Assembly (NCBI GenBank): GCA_965222175.1
Contig: OZ244938.1
Location: forward strand, 3,658,001-3,722,000
Direction: 5' to 3'
DNA length: 64,000 nucleotides
DNA from: NORP240 sp965222175
GTDB lineage: Bacteria; Pseudomonadota; Gammaproteobacteria; Pseudomonadales; Pseudohongiellaceae
Under the pieces are notes generated by a model, which did no database searches, was not told where the DNA came from, and was given only the letters and a program-made list of their open reading frames with translations. Position numbers and translations under genes: made by a program. This document shows, in pieces, positions 26,160 to 35,206 of the stretch. Each line of letters opens with the position of its first letter. Positions within the stretch are counted from its first letter, which is position 1.

Positions 26160-27377
26160 ATGCGACGTGCAGTAATCACCGGGCTGGGTATTGTTTCCTG
26201 CCTGGGGAATGACAAGGAGTCGGTCTCCCGATCACTTCGGGAGGGACAAAGCGGTATCCGTTTCAACCAGGAATACCAGGATATCGGTATGCGCTCCCAC
26301 GTGTCCGGTTCCGTCACCGTCGATTTTGCCGAACGCATCGATCGCAAACTGCTGCGCTTCATGGGCGATGCAGCCGGCTATGGCTACCTGGCCATGGAGG
26401 ACGCCATCCGCGACGCCGGCCTGGCGGAGCAGGACGTGTCCAATGAACGCACCGGCATCATCATGGGGGCCGGTGGTTCGTCCACCGAGGACCAGGTCGC
26501 ATCGGCAGACATCATGCGGCAGAAGGGGCTGCGCCGGGTGGGGCCCTACCGGGTTACCCGCAGCATGGGCAGTACCGTATCGGCATGCCTGGCAACCTCT
26601 TTCCGCATCAAGGGCGTGAACTACTCCATCTCCTCGGCCTGCGCCACCAGTGCCCACTGTGTCGGCAATGCCCTGGAACTGATTCAGCTTGGCAAACAGG
26701 ACGTGGTGTTTGCCGGGGGCGGCGAAGCCGAGCACTGGACCCTGTCCCACATGTTCGATGCCATGGGCGCCCTGTCAACGAAGTACAATGACACGCCGGA
26801 ACTGGCGTCCCGGGCCTTCGATAGTGACCGGGACGGTTTCGTTATCGCCGGTGGCGGTGCGGTGCTGGTGGTGGAGGAACTGGAGCACGCCCTAGCCCGG
26901 GGCGCCAGAATTTATGCCGAGGTCACCGGCTATGCCGCCACCTCCGACGGTCACGACATGGTCGCGCCCTCGGGTGAAGGCGGCAAACGGGCCATGGCAA
27001 TGGCCCTGGCCACGGCCGGGCGGCCGGTGGACTATCTCAACACCCACGGTACCAGCACGCCGGCGGGGGATATCTCCGAGCTGAAGGCCATTCGCCAGGT
27101 ATTCGGCGAGCGGTTGCCGGCGCTGAACTCCACCAAGTCACTGAGTGGTCACTCACTGGGAGCGGCCGGTGCACATGAGGCTATATACAGCCTGTTGATG
27201 ATGGAAGGTGGCTTCATCGCCGCCTCGGCCAACATCGACAAGCTCGACCCGGAAGCCGAAGGCATGCCCATTGTCCGGGAACGACAGGACAACGTCACCC
27301 TTGATTGCATCATGTCCAACAGCTTCGGTTTCGGCGGCACCAATGCCTGCCTGGTGTTCGAACGCCTCGACGACTGA
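26160..27377 (+). CDS. fabB: 3-oxoacyl-ACP synthase I
   Basis: 405 residues. This condensing enzyme elongates saturated and cis-unsaturated acyl-ACPs with malonyl-ACP. The catalytic triad is seen as Cys161 in SISSACATSAHCVGNA, His in YLNTHGTSTPAGD (about 294), and His in STKSLSGHSLGAAGAHE (about 330). The glycine-rich end NSFGFGGTNACLVF closes the active site. The start MRRAVITGLGIVSCLGND matches FabB. Co-transcription with fabA sets membrane fluidity. Confidence 0.96.
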   Translation: MRRAVITGLGIVSCLGNDKESVSRSLREGQSGIRFNQEYQDIGMRSHVSGSVTVDFAERIDRKLLRFMGDAAGYGYLAMEDAIRDAGLAEQDVSNERTGIIMGAGGSSTEDQVASADIMRQKGLRRVGPYRVTRSMGSTVSACLATSFRIKGVNYSISSACATSAHCVGNALELIQLGKQDVVFAGGGEAEHWTLSHMFDAMGALSTKYNDTPELASRAFDSDRDGFVIAGGGAVLVVEELEHALARGARIYAEVTGYAATSDGHDMVAPSGEGGKRAMAMALATAGRPVDYLNTHGTSTPAGDISELKAIRQVFGERLPALNSTKSLSGHSLGAAGAHEAIYSLLMMEGGFIAASANIDKLDPEAEGMPIVRERQDNVTLDCIMSNSFGFGGTNACLVFERLDD

Positions 27378-27413
27378 CGACAGAAACCCGGCCTGCGGCC
27401 GGTCTGAGCAACA

Positions 27414-27962
27414 ATGAACAGGACACGTGCAGCCGGAAATTCCCGCGGGCCGACCGGTCGGCTTCTCCAATTGGCAAGCTTGTCGACACTGCTGTTGGCG
27501 GTGGTCGCCATGACCACACCGGCCGCTGCCCAGCTATTGCCCGGGAGTGGTCCGGGAGCCCTGTCCAGCGGATCGTCACTGGGCGGTGATGACCGGCCAA
27601 GACCCCTGCCCATGGACCGGGCGTTTCCCTACTATGTCAGTATCGCCGACGCCGACAGCCTCACCGTCACCTGGCAGATCGCCCCGGATCATTACCTGTA
27701 CCGGCATCAGTTCGCCTTCTTTCTGCAGCGTCCGGGTGTCGAACAGGACCAGCCCCTGACGTTTCAGGTTCCACCGGGAGTGGCCAGGACCGACCAGTTT
27801 TTCGGCGCCATCGAAGCGTACTACGACGCTGTCACTGCCACCGTAAGCATCGAGGCCGCGTCCCTGCCCGCCGGTTCCAGCCTGGTCATTCAATACCAGG
27901 GCTGCGCCGAATGGGGCTTCTGCTACCCTCCCCAGTCCAGCCTCTACACCCTTGCACCCTGA
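27414..27962 (+). CDS. DsbD alpha (N-terminal periplasmic) domain only, truncated dsbD
   Basis: 182 residues. After a signal peptide (ending TTPAAAQ) the protein is one DsbD alpha domain: PYYVSIADADSLTVTWQIAP, DHYLYRHQFAF and the redox pair in YQGCAEWGFCYPP, where the two Cys normally accept electrons from the DsbD membrane domain and pass them to DsbC, DsbG or CcmG. Full DsbD is about 570-620 residues. Here the frame ends at a TGA inside an octamer tandem repeat, and neither the eight-helix beta domain nor the thioredoxin gamma domain follows. dsbD upstream of aroQ-accB-accC is the usual order, so this looks like a truncated resident dsbD. Confidence 0.8.
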   Translation: MNRTRAAGNSRGPTGRLLQLASLSTLLLAVVAMTTPAAAQLLPGSGPGALSSGSSLGGDDRPRPLPMDRAFPYYVSIADADSLTVTWQIAPDHYLYRHQFAFFLQRPGVEQDQPLTFQVPPGVARTDQFFGAIEAYYDAVTATVSIEAASLPAGSSLVIQYQGCAEWGFCYPPQSSLYTLAP

Positions 27963-27990
27963 CACCCTGACACCCTGACACCCTGACACC
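27955..27990. repeat. Octamer tandem repeat at the end of the dsbD remnant
   Basis: CACCCTGA is repeated exactly four times from 27955, followed by CACC. The first unit supplies the TGA stop of the dsbD remnant. Because 8 is not a multiple of 3, changes in unit number would alter the reading frame. The rest of the gap to aroQ (27991-28278) holds no recognisable dsbD sequence. It is GC-rich at first, then AT-rich just before aroQ. Confidence 0.85.
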
Positions 27991-28278
27991 GGGCTGCCAC
28001 GGCTCCGCCCTCCCGGCAACCGGGAGAGTTCGCGGTGGCCGCGACCGGAACGACAGGTGGATTGCCGATGGCCACTGCAGACCGTCACCCGGAGCGCGAA
28101 TGAGGGCCGCCCACGGAAAACCCGAAGCAGGCAAAAATCAGCGAAAATTAATGAAAAATCGTTAAATTTCTGAGAAAATGCGCGGAATCCTGATCAGTCG
28201 GCAATGGCACCGTCGCCCGCGCCGACTGGATAACAACAAGTCAGAGTAATCCGCACAAGAAAAGGACAATAACCCGCC

Positions 28279-28728
28279 ATGGCCCGCATCCTGGTCCTCC
28301 ACGGTCCGAACCTGAACCTGCTTGGTGAACGTGAGCCCCATATTTACGGCAGCGATACCCTCGACGACATCAACGGCCGTCTCAGGGCCCTGTGTGAACA
28401 GCAGGGACATGAACTGGAAGCCCTGCAAAGCAATGCCGAGCATGTCCTCATCGATCGACTGCACGCCGCCCGCAAGGACGGAACGGCTTTCATCATCATC
28501 AATCCCGGCGCGTTCACCCACACCAGCATCGCCCTGCTGGACGCCTTCCTGGCAGCCGAGATTCCGTTTATCGAAGTACACCTTTCCAACCTGCATCGAC
28601 GGGAAGCTTATCGACAGAAGTCATACCTGGCAGGTGCCGCCGTCGGCTGCGTCATCGGACTTGGCGCCCAGGGCTACGAACTGGCCATGGCAGCCGCCAT
28701 CCGGCAACTGGAAAACAACCCGCAGTAA
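28279..28728 (+). CDS. aroQ: 3-dehydroquinate dehydratase, type II
   Basis: 149 residues. It removes water from 3-dehydroquinate in the shikimate pathway. Family motifs are ILVLHGPNLNLLGEREP with the catalytic Tyr23 just after, IIINPGAFTHTSIALLDA, the active-site His101 in EVHLSNLHRRE, and the end AAVGCVIGLGAQGYELAM. The length is typical. A GGACAA ribosome site precedes the start. It lies 31 bp upstream of accB, as in Pseudomonas. Confidence 0.96.
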   Translation: MARILVLHGPNLNLLGEREPHIYGSDTLDDINGRLRALCEQQGHELEALQSNAEHVLIDRLHAARKDGTAFIIINPGAFTHTSIALLDAFLAAEIPFIEVHLSNLHRREAYRQKSYLAGAAVGCVIGLGAQGYELAMAAAIRQLENNPQ

Positions 28729-28759
28729 TTCATCGACTACCAGAAGGTGAGAACCGGTA

Positions 28760-29215
28760 ATGGACATCAGAAAAGTCAAAAAGCTCATTGAACTCATCGA
28801 AACATCCGACGTCGCTGAAATTGAAATCAAGGAAGGTGAGGAATCGGTGCGCATCAGCCGCAATTCGTCGGCAGCACCTGCCGCCTACAGTTACCACGCA
28901 CCGCCGCCGGCCGCACCACCCGCCGCTGCGGAACCTGCCCCGGCGGCTGCACCTGAACCCGCGGCAGAGCCTGCCGGCAAGGGCAAGGCCTTGCTGTCTC
29001 CCATGGTTGGCACGTTTTACCGCGCCCCTTCACCCTCATCACCCCCCTTTGTTGAAGTGGGCCAGACTGTGGAGGCGGGGGACGTGGTCTGCATTGTCGA
29101 AGCCATGAAAATGATGAACCAGATCGAGGCAGAGCACGGCGGCGTTGTCGAAGCGATACTGGTTGAAGACGGTGAACCGGTGGAATTCGATCAGCCGTTG
29201 ATGCGCATCGGCTAG
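28760..29215 (+). CDS. accB: Biotin carboxyl carrier protein of acetyl-CoA carboxylase
   Basis: 151 residues. An N-terminal domain (MDIRKVKKLIELIETSDVAE) is followed by a flexible Ala/Pro/Glu linker at about 38-75 and a biotinyl domain (78-151). The biotinylated Lys117 is in the motif EAMKMMNQ. Biotin attached here is carboxylated by AccC and passes CO2 to AccA-AccD to form malonyl-CoA, the first step of fatty acid synthesis. Its partner accC follows 26 bp later. Confidence 0.97.
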   Translation: MDIRKVKKLIELIETSDVAEIEIKEGEESVRISRNSSAAPAAYSYHAPPPAAPPAAAEPAPAAAPEPAAEPAGKGKALLSPMVGTFYRAPSPSSPPFVEVGQTVEAGDVVCIVEAMKMMNQIEAEHGGVVEAILVEDGEPVEFDQPLMRIG

Positions 29216-29241
29216 CTGCACTCGAAACAGGCGGAAATCCC

Positions 29242-30582
29242 ATGCTCGATAAAGTACTTATTGCCAACCGTGGCGAAATTGCCCTTCGCGTGTTGCGTGC
29301 CTGCAAGGAACTGGGCATAAAAACCGTCGCCGTCCATTCCACCGCTGACCGCGACCTGATGCACGTTCGCCTGGCGGATGAATCGGTCTGTATCGGACCG
29401 GCAGCAGCCACCGACAGCTACCTCAATATCCCGGCCATCATCTCGGCCATGGAAGTCACCGACGCAGTGGCCGTGCATCCAGGCTACGGCTTCCTGTCGG
29501 AAAACGCCGATTTTGCCGAGCAGGTGGAAAACAGCGGCTTTACCTTTATCGGTCCCAGTGCCGAGACCATCCGCCTGATGGGCGACAAGGTCTCCGCCAT
29601 TGAGGTTATGCGTGAAGCCGGCGTGCCGACGGTGCCGGGTTCCAACGGACCGGTGGACGAGAACACGGATCGCACCCTCGCCCTGGCCCGGGATATCGGC
29701 TATCCCGTCATCATCAAGGCCGCGGCCGGCGGCGGTGGTCGAGGCATGCGCGTGGTGCACAGTGAAGCCGCCCTGTTGAAGGCCATTTACGTTACCCAGT
29801 CCGAGGCCAAGTCCTATTTCGGCAGCGGCGTGGTGTACCTGGAAAAATTCCTGGAAAATCCCCGTCACGTGGAGATCCAGGTGCTGGGCGACGGTCAGGG
29901 CAATGCCATTTGCCTGGGCGACCGCGACTGCTCATTGCAGCGGCGCCATCAGAAGGTCATTGAAGAGGCACCTGCCCCCGGCATTCCCGATGACGTCCGC
30001 GACGAGGTAGCCCAGACCTGTATCCAGGCCTGCAGGAACCTGAAGTACCGGGGAGCGGGAACCCTGGAGTTCCTCTACGAAGACGAACAGTTCTACTTTA
30101 TTGAAATGAACACCCGGGTCCAGGTGGAGCACCCAGTCACCGAAATGGTCACCGGCGTGGATATCGTCAAGGAACAACTGCGTATCGCCTCCGGTGAGCC
30201 CCTTTCCCACAGGCAGGAAGAAATAACCATCCGCGGCCATGCCTTCGAATGCCGGATCAATGCCGAGGACCCCAAGTCCTTTATGCCCAGTCCGGGCATG
30301 GTAAATCTGTACCACGCCCCGGGCGGGTTCGGCGTGAGAGTGGACTCGCACCTGTACAGCGGTTACCGCATTCCACCTTATTACGATTCCCTGGTGGCCA
30401 AGCTCATCACTTATGGCGAATCCCGCCAGGAGGCGCTCAAGCGGATGGAAAATGCCCTTGACGAGCTGCTGGTTGACGGCATCAAGACCAACACGCCCCT
30501 GCACCAGGACCTGGTTCGTGACTCGGAGTTCCAGAACGGTGGTGTGAATATTCACTACCTGGAAAAGAAGCTGTCCGGTTAA
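29242..30582 (+). CDS. accC: Biotin carboxylase of acetyl-CoA carboxylase
   Basis: 446 residues. It uses ATP and bicarbonate to carboxylate the biotin on AccB. Visible features are the start VLIANRGEIALRVLRACKEL, the ATP-grasp glycine loop KAAAGGGGRGMRVV, the EKFLENPRHVEIQVLGD segment, RDCSLQRRHQKVIEEAPAP, and the active-site NTRVQVEHPVTE. The length is normal. It is the last gene of the accBC pair, and its stop TAATG overlaps the start of prmA by one base. Confidence 0.98.
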   Translation: MLDKVLIANRGEIALRVLRACKELGIKTVAVHSTADRDLMHVRLADESVCIGPAAATDSYLNIPAIISAMEVTDAVAVHPGYGFLSENADFAEQVENSGFTFIGPSAETIRLMGDKVSAIEVMREAGVPTVPGSNGPVDENTDRTLALARDIGYPVIIKAAAGGGGRGMRVVHSEAALLKAIYVTQSEAKSYFGSGVVYLEKFLENPRHVEIQVLGDGQGNAICLGDRDCSLQRRHQKVIEEAPAPGIPDDVRDEVAQTCIQACRNLKYRGAGTLEFLYEDEQFYFIEMNTRVQVEHPVTEMVTGVDIVKEQLRIASGEPLSHRQEEITIRGHAFECRINAEDPKSFMPSPGMVNLYHAPGGFGVRVDSHLYSGYRIPPYYDSLVAKLITYGESRQEALKRMENALDELLVDGIKTNTPLHQDLVRDSEFQNGGVNIHYLEKKLSG

Positions 30583-31481
30583 TGCCCTGGCAATTGCTGA
30601 GACTGCAATTTTCCCCCGTTACCACCGACGAGGTGGATGAACTGGAACAGCTGCTGCTGGATGCCGGGGCGCAATCTGTCACCCTGGCAGACGCACAGGA
30701 CCAGCCGCTGTTTCAGATCGAGCCCGGCGCCACGCCCCTGTGGGACACTGTCAGCCTGAGCGGCATGTTTGCCGCGGATACCGACCTGGGCCCGGTAAAG
30801 GACCGCCTGCAGCAGCGCCTGACCATCACCACAGATGAACTGGAAATTACCCGGCTGGAGGACCAGGACTGGGAGAAGACCTGGATGGACCGGTTCCAGC
30901 CCATGCGCTTCGGAGAGCGGCTGTGGATCTGCCCCAGCTGGCTGAGTCCGCCCGACCCCGCCGCGGTGACCATTATGCTGGACCCCGGGATGGCTTTCGG
31001 CACCGGCACACATCCCACTACCGCGCTGTGTCTCGAGTGGCTGGACCAGCACAACCTGGACGGTAAGGTGATGGTTGACTTCGGTTGTGGATCAGGGGTG
31101 CTGGCCATCGCCGCTGCCCTCCTTGGAGCGGCACAGGTACTGGCCGTGGACAATGATCCACAGGCCATTACCGCCACCGAAGCCAATCGCCGCGCCAATA
31201 ATCTGGATGCCGCCCTGCTGCAGTGCTTCCTGCCAGAACAGTTCCCGCCTGCCGACTCGCCGCTGCCCGCCGATGTACTGGTAGCCAATATTCTTGCCGG
31301 GCCGCTGGCCCAGCTTGCCCCTCGATTTGCCACCCTGGTAAAGCCCGGAGGCGACCTGGTGCTGTCCGGCATTCTTCCCGATCAGGCGGAACCACTCCGC
31401 GAGGTTTACCGCCCGTGGTTCAACATGGCGAAAGCCGTGACCCGGGATCAATGGACAAGACTTGCCGGAAGCCGACGATAA
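30582..31481 (+). CDS. prmA: Ribosomal protein L11 methyltransferase
   Basis: 299 residues. PrmA trimethylates ribosomal protein L11. The N-terminal ~90 residues form the L11-recognition domain. The catalytic domain has LDPGMAFGTGTHPTT (about 133-147), the SAM-binding VDFGCGSGVLAIAAA (165-179), and the family motif VANILAGPLAQLAP. It overlaps accC by one base, indicating translational coupling. This position after accC is common in gammaproteobacteria. Confidence 0.95.
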   Translation: MPWQLLRLQFSPVTTDEVDELEQLLLDAGAQSVTLADAQDQPLFQIEPGATPLWDTVSLSGMFAADTDLGPVKDRLQQRLTITTDELEITRLEDQDWEKTWMDRFQPMRFGERLWICPSWLSPPDPAAVTIMLDPGMAFGTGTHPTTALCLEWLDQHNLDGKVMVDFGCGSGVLAIAAALLGAAQVLAVDNDPQAITATEANRRANNLDAALLQCFLPEQFPPADSPLPADVLVANILAGPLAQLAPRFATLVKPGGDLVLSGILPDQAEPLREVYRPWFNMAKAVTRDQWTRLAGSRR

Positions 31482-31671
31482 CCTGTGTGTAGCGGTGTCG
31501 CCGGGATCGTACGCGTCAACCGGTGGCAGACTGCGAATTCCGCTGCGAATCTGTGAACCAGGATTGATCCTGGCCGGCCTCCACTGGCCTGTAATTGGCG
31601 CCTGGTGTATACATTGATACAACAGGGAAACTACAGGCATTGATAGCGAAACTGTTCGCTCCTAGTGAAAC

Positions 31672-33639
31672 ATGGCATTACACGTAACCCAGTGCCCGCG
31701 TTGTGAATCCACTTTCAATACCAGCGCGCGCCTCCTCGAAGCCGCTCACGGACTGGTCCGGTGCGGTGCCTGCCTGTCGATTTTCGAAGCGGACCAGCAT
31801 TTTATCGATACCATGGTGTCGGCATCCAACGACGACGAATCGGTTTTTATCAGTGCGCCGGAAGACTATGTCGACCCGGCGAAATTTCTGCAGGACGGCA
31901 ACGCCTCCGCCCAGGAAGACAACGGGGACAGGGAAGCCCTGTATGCCAAATCCGACGTTCACGACAGCCATTTCGATGTGTTTGACGTCGATCCGGAAGA
32001 ATACGAGTCACCGGCCACGGAACAGCTGCTGGACAGCGATTTTGATGTGTTCGACGTTGCGGATATGGAGAATACCGTATCCGCTGCCGAACAGGATCTT
32101 CAGGATAACGAGTTCGATATCTACGACGCCGGTGAAAGAGAGATCCGGCGCCCACCCTTCATGCTTTCCGAGAGCAGCGAAGGCCATGGCGAAGGTGATG
32201 ATTCCCAGCTGCAACTGAGTGTTACCTTCAGTTTCGATCCATCGGGCTCCCAGGTAAACTTCACCACCCATCCGTTACCCGACAGCCTCTGGTCAACCGG
32301 AACCGCGGTGACCCCCGCCGCCAATGCCGGCACCCGTCAGGAGCCGAAGCCGTACCGGACCGTGGAGGGACCGGAGCCGCCGGTGCTGTCCGAGGTGATT
32401 CTGCCCGTGGGTCCGGACGCCAGGACAATGCTGGAAGCGCTGAAAAAAGCAAACGAACAGTCAAAAAACGAGGAGGAATCGGTCGATCAGGACGCGCAGG
32501 ACCAGGCAGAGTCCGATGACATTGATTTCCTGTATGATGACATTGAGCTGGAACCTGTTGACGGCAGGTTCCTCGACGCGGAAACTGTCGTGCCGGTGGG
32601 TGACGATAGCCAGCCCACAGAGACCGTCTGGGAAAGCGAATGGGAAGAAGCCCAAGTCGACATTGACGAGACATCCTTCGTGATCCTGCCCACAGACCCC
32701 TATCAACCTTCAGCCTTTCGCCATGATGACAACGATACCACGCCGGACGACAAGTCAGACAACACGCCGAACCAGCCTGACCCCCAGGCTACGGGCAGGG
32801 CCGAGACGCAACGACGGCGAAGTCGCAGCCAGCTCCGCGCTGCTTCCGCGGCAGGTGAATCCGGCAACCACCGCAGCAGATCCCGGCAGGGCGAGGACCG
32901 GCGCCAACCGGTGGTGGGGAACCCCGGGGACGACACGCAGCCACGGAGTCCCGGCGCGGCGGCGACAATCCGACAGGATGATCAGCCTGTCGACAACCCG
33001 AAGGATGAGATACGGGCCCAGGTGATGTCATCGGAATTTGACGACCAGGATCAGGACCTGGAACAGTTAAGCGAGGAGAACCTGCGTGCCGTGCGCGACG
33101 TGGACAGTTCCCTGGAACTGGTGCAGCGGCGCAAAATGCACAATACACGGCGCATCGCCCAGATAGCCGCCGGCTGCGTGCTGTTGGCACTGCTTTTTAC
33201 CCTGGCGTTTTTCTGGTACCGCATGCCCCAGTTGAGCCAGGATCCCCGGTTTCGACCCTGGTACCAGTCCCTGTGCGATGTGTTTGGCTGCCAGCTGGCG
33301 CCCTTTGTCAATCCAGGCCAGGTGCAGACGGACAACCTGGTGGTACGCAGCCACCCGCAACTGGCCGACACCCTCGAGATGACCGCGGTCTTTCGCAACC
33401 AGGCTGCCTTCCCGCAGCCCTTTCCCCTGATCGAACTGCGCTTTGCCGATCTCAATGATGCAACAATTCTGTCACAGCAATTCAGTCCCGACGAATACCT
33501 GCCCGTGGCACTACGCGGCATGCCCCTGATGCCGGTCGGCGCGCCGGTGCAGATCACCCTGACACTGGAAGACCCCGGACCCCAAGCAGTCAATTACCGG
33601 CTGGAATTCAAGGCGGCGCCGCCCAGGCCCGGCAGCTGA
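31672..33639 (+). CDS. Zinc-ribbon and DUF3426 protein, single membrane pass
   Basis: 655 residues. The N-terminus is an MJ0042-type zinc ribbon, with Cys8, Cys11, Cys31 and Cys34 in TQCPRCESTF and VRCGACLSIF. A very acidic, low-complexity middle region (about 45-490) contains repeated DFDVFDV-like motifs (HFDVFDVDPEE, DFDVFDVADME, EFDIYDAGE). One membrane helix (about 503-525) is followed by a C-terminal DUF3426 domain with LLALLFTLAFFWYRMPQ at the boundary. The family is conserved between prmA and dusB in Pseudomonas-like genomes. Its function is unknown. The middle region looks long for the family. Confidence 0.85.
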   Translation: MALHVTQCPRCESTFNTSARLLEAAHGLVRCGACLSIFEADQHFIDTMVSASNDDESVFISAPEDYVDPAKFLQDGNASAQEDNGDREALYAKSDVHDSHFDVFDVDPEEYESPATEQLLDSDFDVFDVADMENTVSAAEQDLQDNEFDIYDAGEREIRRPPFMLSESSEGHGEGDDSQLQLSVTFSFDPSGSQVNFTTHPLPDSLWSTGTAVTPAANAGTRQEPKPYRTVEGPEPPVLSEVILPVGPDARTMLEALKKANEQSKNEEESVDQDAQDQAESDDIDFLYDDIELEPVDGRFLDAETVVPVGDDSQPTETVWESEWEEAQVDIDETSFVILPTDPYQPSAFRHDDNDTTPDDKSDNTPNQPDPQATGRAETQRRRSRSQLRAASAAGESGNHRSRSRQGEDRRQPVVGNPGDDTQPRSPGAAATIRQDDQPVDNPKDEIRAQVMSSEFDDQDQDLEQLSEENLRAVRDVDSSLELVQRRKMHNTRRIAQIAAGCVLLALLFTLAFFWYRMPQLSQDPRFRPWYQSLCDVFGCQLAPFVNPGQVQTDNLVVRSHPQLADTLEMTAVFRNQAAFPQPFPLIELRFADLNDATILSQQFSPDEYLPVALRGMPLMPVGAPVQITLTLEDPGPQAVNYRLEFKAAPPRPGS

Positions 33640-33724
33640 TTGCCGGTTGGCCGAACGACATGCTTTGACCTCAGCGGTCAGCCCGGTAGAATATCGGCCT
33701 CCCTCGGAACACCAGACCCGGATC

Positions 33725-34831
33725 ATGGAACTTAAGCCATTCCAGCTCGGCGACTTTGTCATTGCGAATCCCGTACTGCTCGCACCCATGGCCGGTGTGA
33801 GCGATGCCCCGTTCCGGGAAATCTGCAGCGCTCACGGCGCCGGACTGACCGTCGCCGAGATGCTGACCAGCAACAGGGAACGCTGGGTCAGTGACAAGAA
33901 CCGGCTGCGACAGGTCAAGCCTCGCATCAGTGGGCCGCAAATCATTCAGATCGCGGGATCCGATCCGGCGCTGATGGCCGAGGCGGCCATTGTCAACGTG
34001 GCCATGGGCGCAGATGTCATTGATATCAACATGGGGTGCCCGGCCAAGAAAGTGCTCCGTAAGGCTGCCGGTTCGGCATTGTTGAAGGACCCTGCCCTGG
34101 TAGCGCGCATTCTCCGGGCGGTAGTCGCCGCGGTGGACGTACCGGTCACCCTGAAAATACGCACCGGCTGGTGCCCGCAATCCCGCAACGGCATCGACAT
34201 TGCCCGGCTGGCCGAACAGTGCGGTGTACAGATGCTCACCGTCCACGGTCGCACCAGGGCCTGCCGCTTCCGCGGGCAGGCAGAATATGACACCATCGCC
34301 AGGATCAAGCAGGCGGTGTCGATTCCGGTCATTGCCAATGGCGATATCACCTCGCCGGAGAAAGCCCGACATGTCCTGGAGCAGACCGGTACCGACGGTC
34401 TGATGATCGGCCGGGCGGCCCAGGGACAACCGTGGCTGTTTCGCGGCATCCGGCATTTCCTGGCCACCGGCAGGACCCTGGCAACACCTTCCCTGGAATG
34501 CATTGGTGACTGCATGCACCGCCACCTGACAAAAATTTACACTTTTTACGGCGATCGAAAGGGTATATTGTATGCGAGGAAGCATGTCAGCTGGTACGCA
34601 CGCCATCTCCCGGAGGCCGTGGGATATAACCAGGCGTCCAGTTCCGGTACCGACGGACAGGTCACTTCCGGCTCCCGGGAAGGCCAGTCGTCAGAGCCTG
34701 ACTCTTGCCCGAAGGCATTCTGGCGCCGATTCAGTCAACAGGCCACACCGACGGCACAGCTGGCAACACTCGCAGATTATTTCGACGTACTGCAAAACAA
34801 TTCCAATAACAAGGGGGAAGTTGCAGCATGA
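33725..34831 (+). CDS. dusB: tRNA-dihydrouridine synthase B
   Basis: 368 residues from the ATG at 33725. The upstream ORF extension lies in the gap after DUF3426 and is unlikely to be translated. The FMN-dependent enzyme reduces uridine to dihydrouridine in the tRNA D loop. Features are PVLLAPMAGVSDAPFRE, the catalytic Cys105 in DINMGCPAKKV, VTLKIRTGW, TVHGRTRACRFRG and IANGDITSPEKA. The C-terminal part after HVSWYARHLPE carries an extra polar segment of about 40 residues before the last helices. Its end overlaps fis by 4 bases (ATGA). Confidence 0.95.
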   Translation: MELKPFQLGDFVIANPVLLAPMAGVSDAPFREICSAHGAGLTVAEMLTSNRERWVSDKNRLRQVKPRISGPQIIQIAGSDPALMAEAAIVNVAMGADVIDINMGCPAKKVLRKAAGSALLKDPALVARILRAVVAAVDVPVTLKIRTGWCPQSRNGIDIARLAEQCGVQMLTVHGRTRACRFRGQAEYDTIARIKQAVSIPVIANGDITSPEKARHVLEQTGTDGLMIGRAAQGQPWLFRGIRHFLATGRTLATPSLECIGDCMHRHLTKIYTFYGDRKGILYARKHVSWYARHLPEAVGYNQASSSGTDGQVTSGSREGQSSEPDSCPKAFWRRFSQQATPTAQLATLADYFDVLQNNSNNKGEVAA

Positions 34832-35133
34832 CGATCGAGAATGATGCCCTGCTATTCCGAGCCACGCCGCTTGCAGACCTGAGCGATTTTACTTTCGACG
34901 TGACTTCCCTGACTCTCCGCGAGGGTGTCAGACGGGCCATGACTGCCTACTTCGAACAGCTGGACGGCCAGCCTCCCAGCGGCATTTATCAGCTGGTGAT
35001 GAATGAGGTGGAAGCGCCGTTACTGGAGATGGTCATGAAGCAGGCGGATAACAACCAGAGCAGGGCTGCTACCATGCTCGGAATAAACCGTGGTACGCTT
35101 CGAAAGAAACTCAAACAATACGGACTGTTGTAA
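34828..35133 (+). CDS. fis: DNA-binding protein Fis
   Basis: 101 residues. Fis is a nucleoid protein that bends DNA and activates rRNA and many growth genes. The C-terminal helix-turn-helix NNQSRAATMLGINRGTLRKK (75-94) is the invariant family motif. The region before it (LREGVRRAMTAYFEQLDG, VEAPLLEMVMKQ) forms the dimer helices. The start overlaps the dusB stop, so the dusB-fis operon found in enterobacteria and pseudomonads is kept here with translational coupling. Confidence 0.96.
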   Translation: MTIENDALLFRATPLADLSDFTFDVTSLTLREGVRRAMTAYFEQLDGQPPSGIYQLVMNEVEAPLLEMVMKQADNNQSRAATMLGINRGTLRKKLKQYGLL

Positions 35134-35206
35134 ATTCCAGCATGATTGAACGATTCGGAACACGGACTCCGAGACTTCCATCGCCAACCAAGACTCCTGA
35201 TTTTCT

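Noticed and set aside
33671..34606. 311-codon minus-strand open frame opposite dusB
   Set aside because: dusB is certain on the plus strand; this frame has no recognisable domain.
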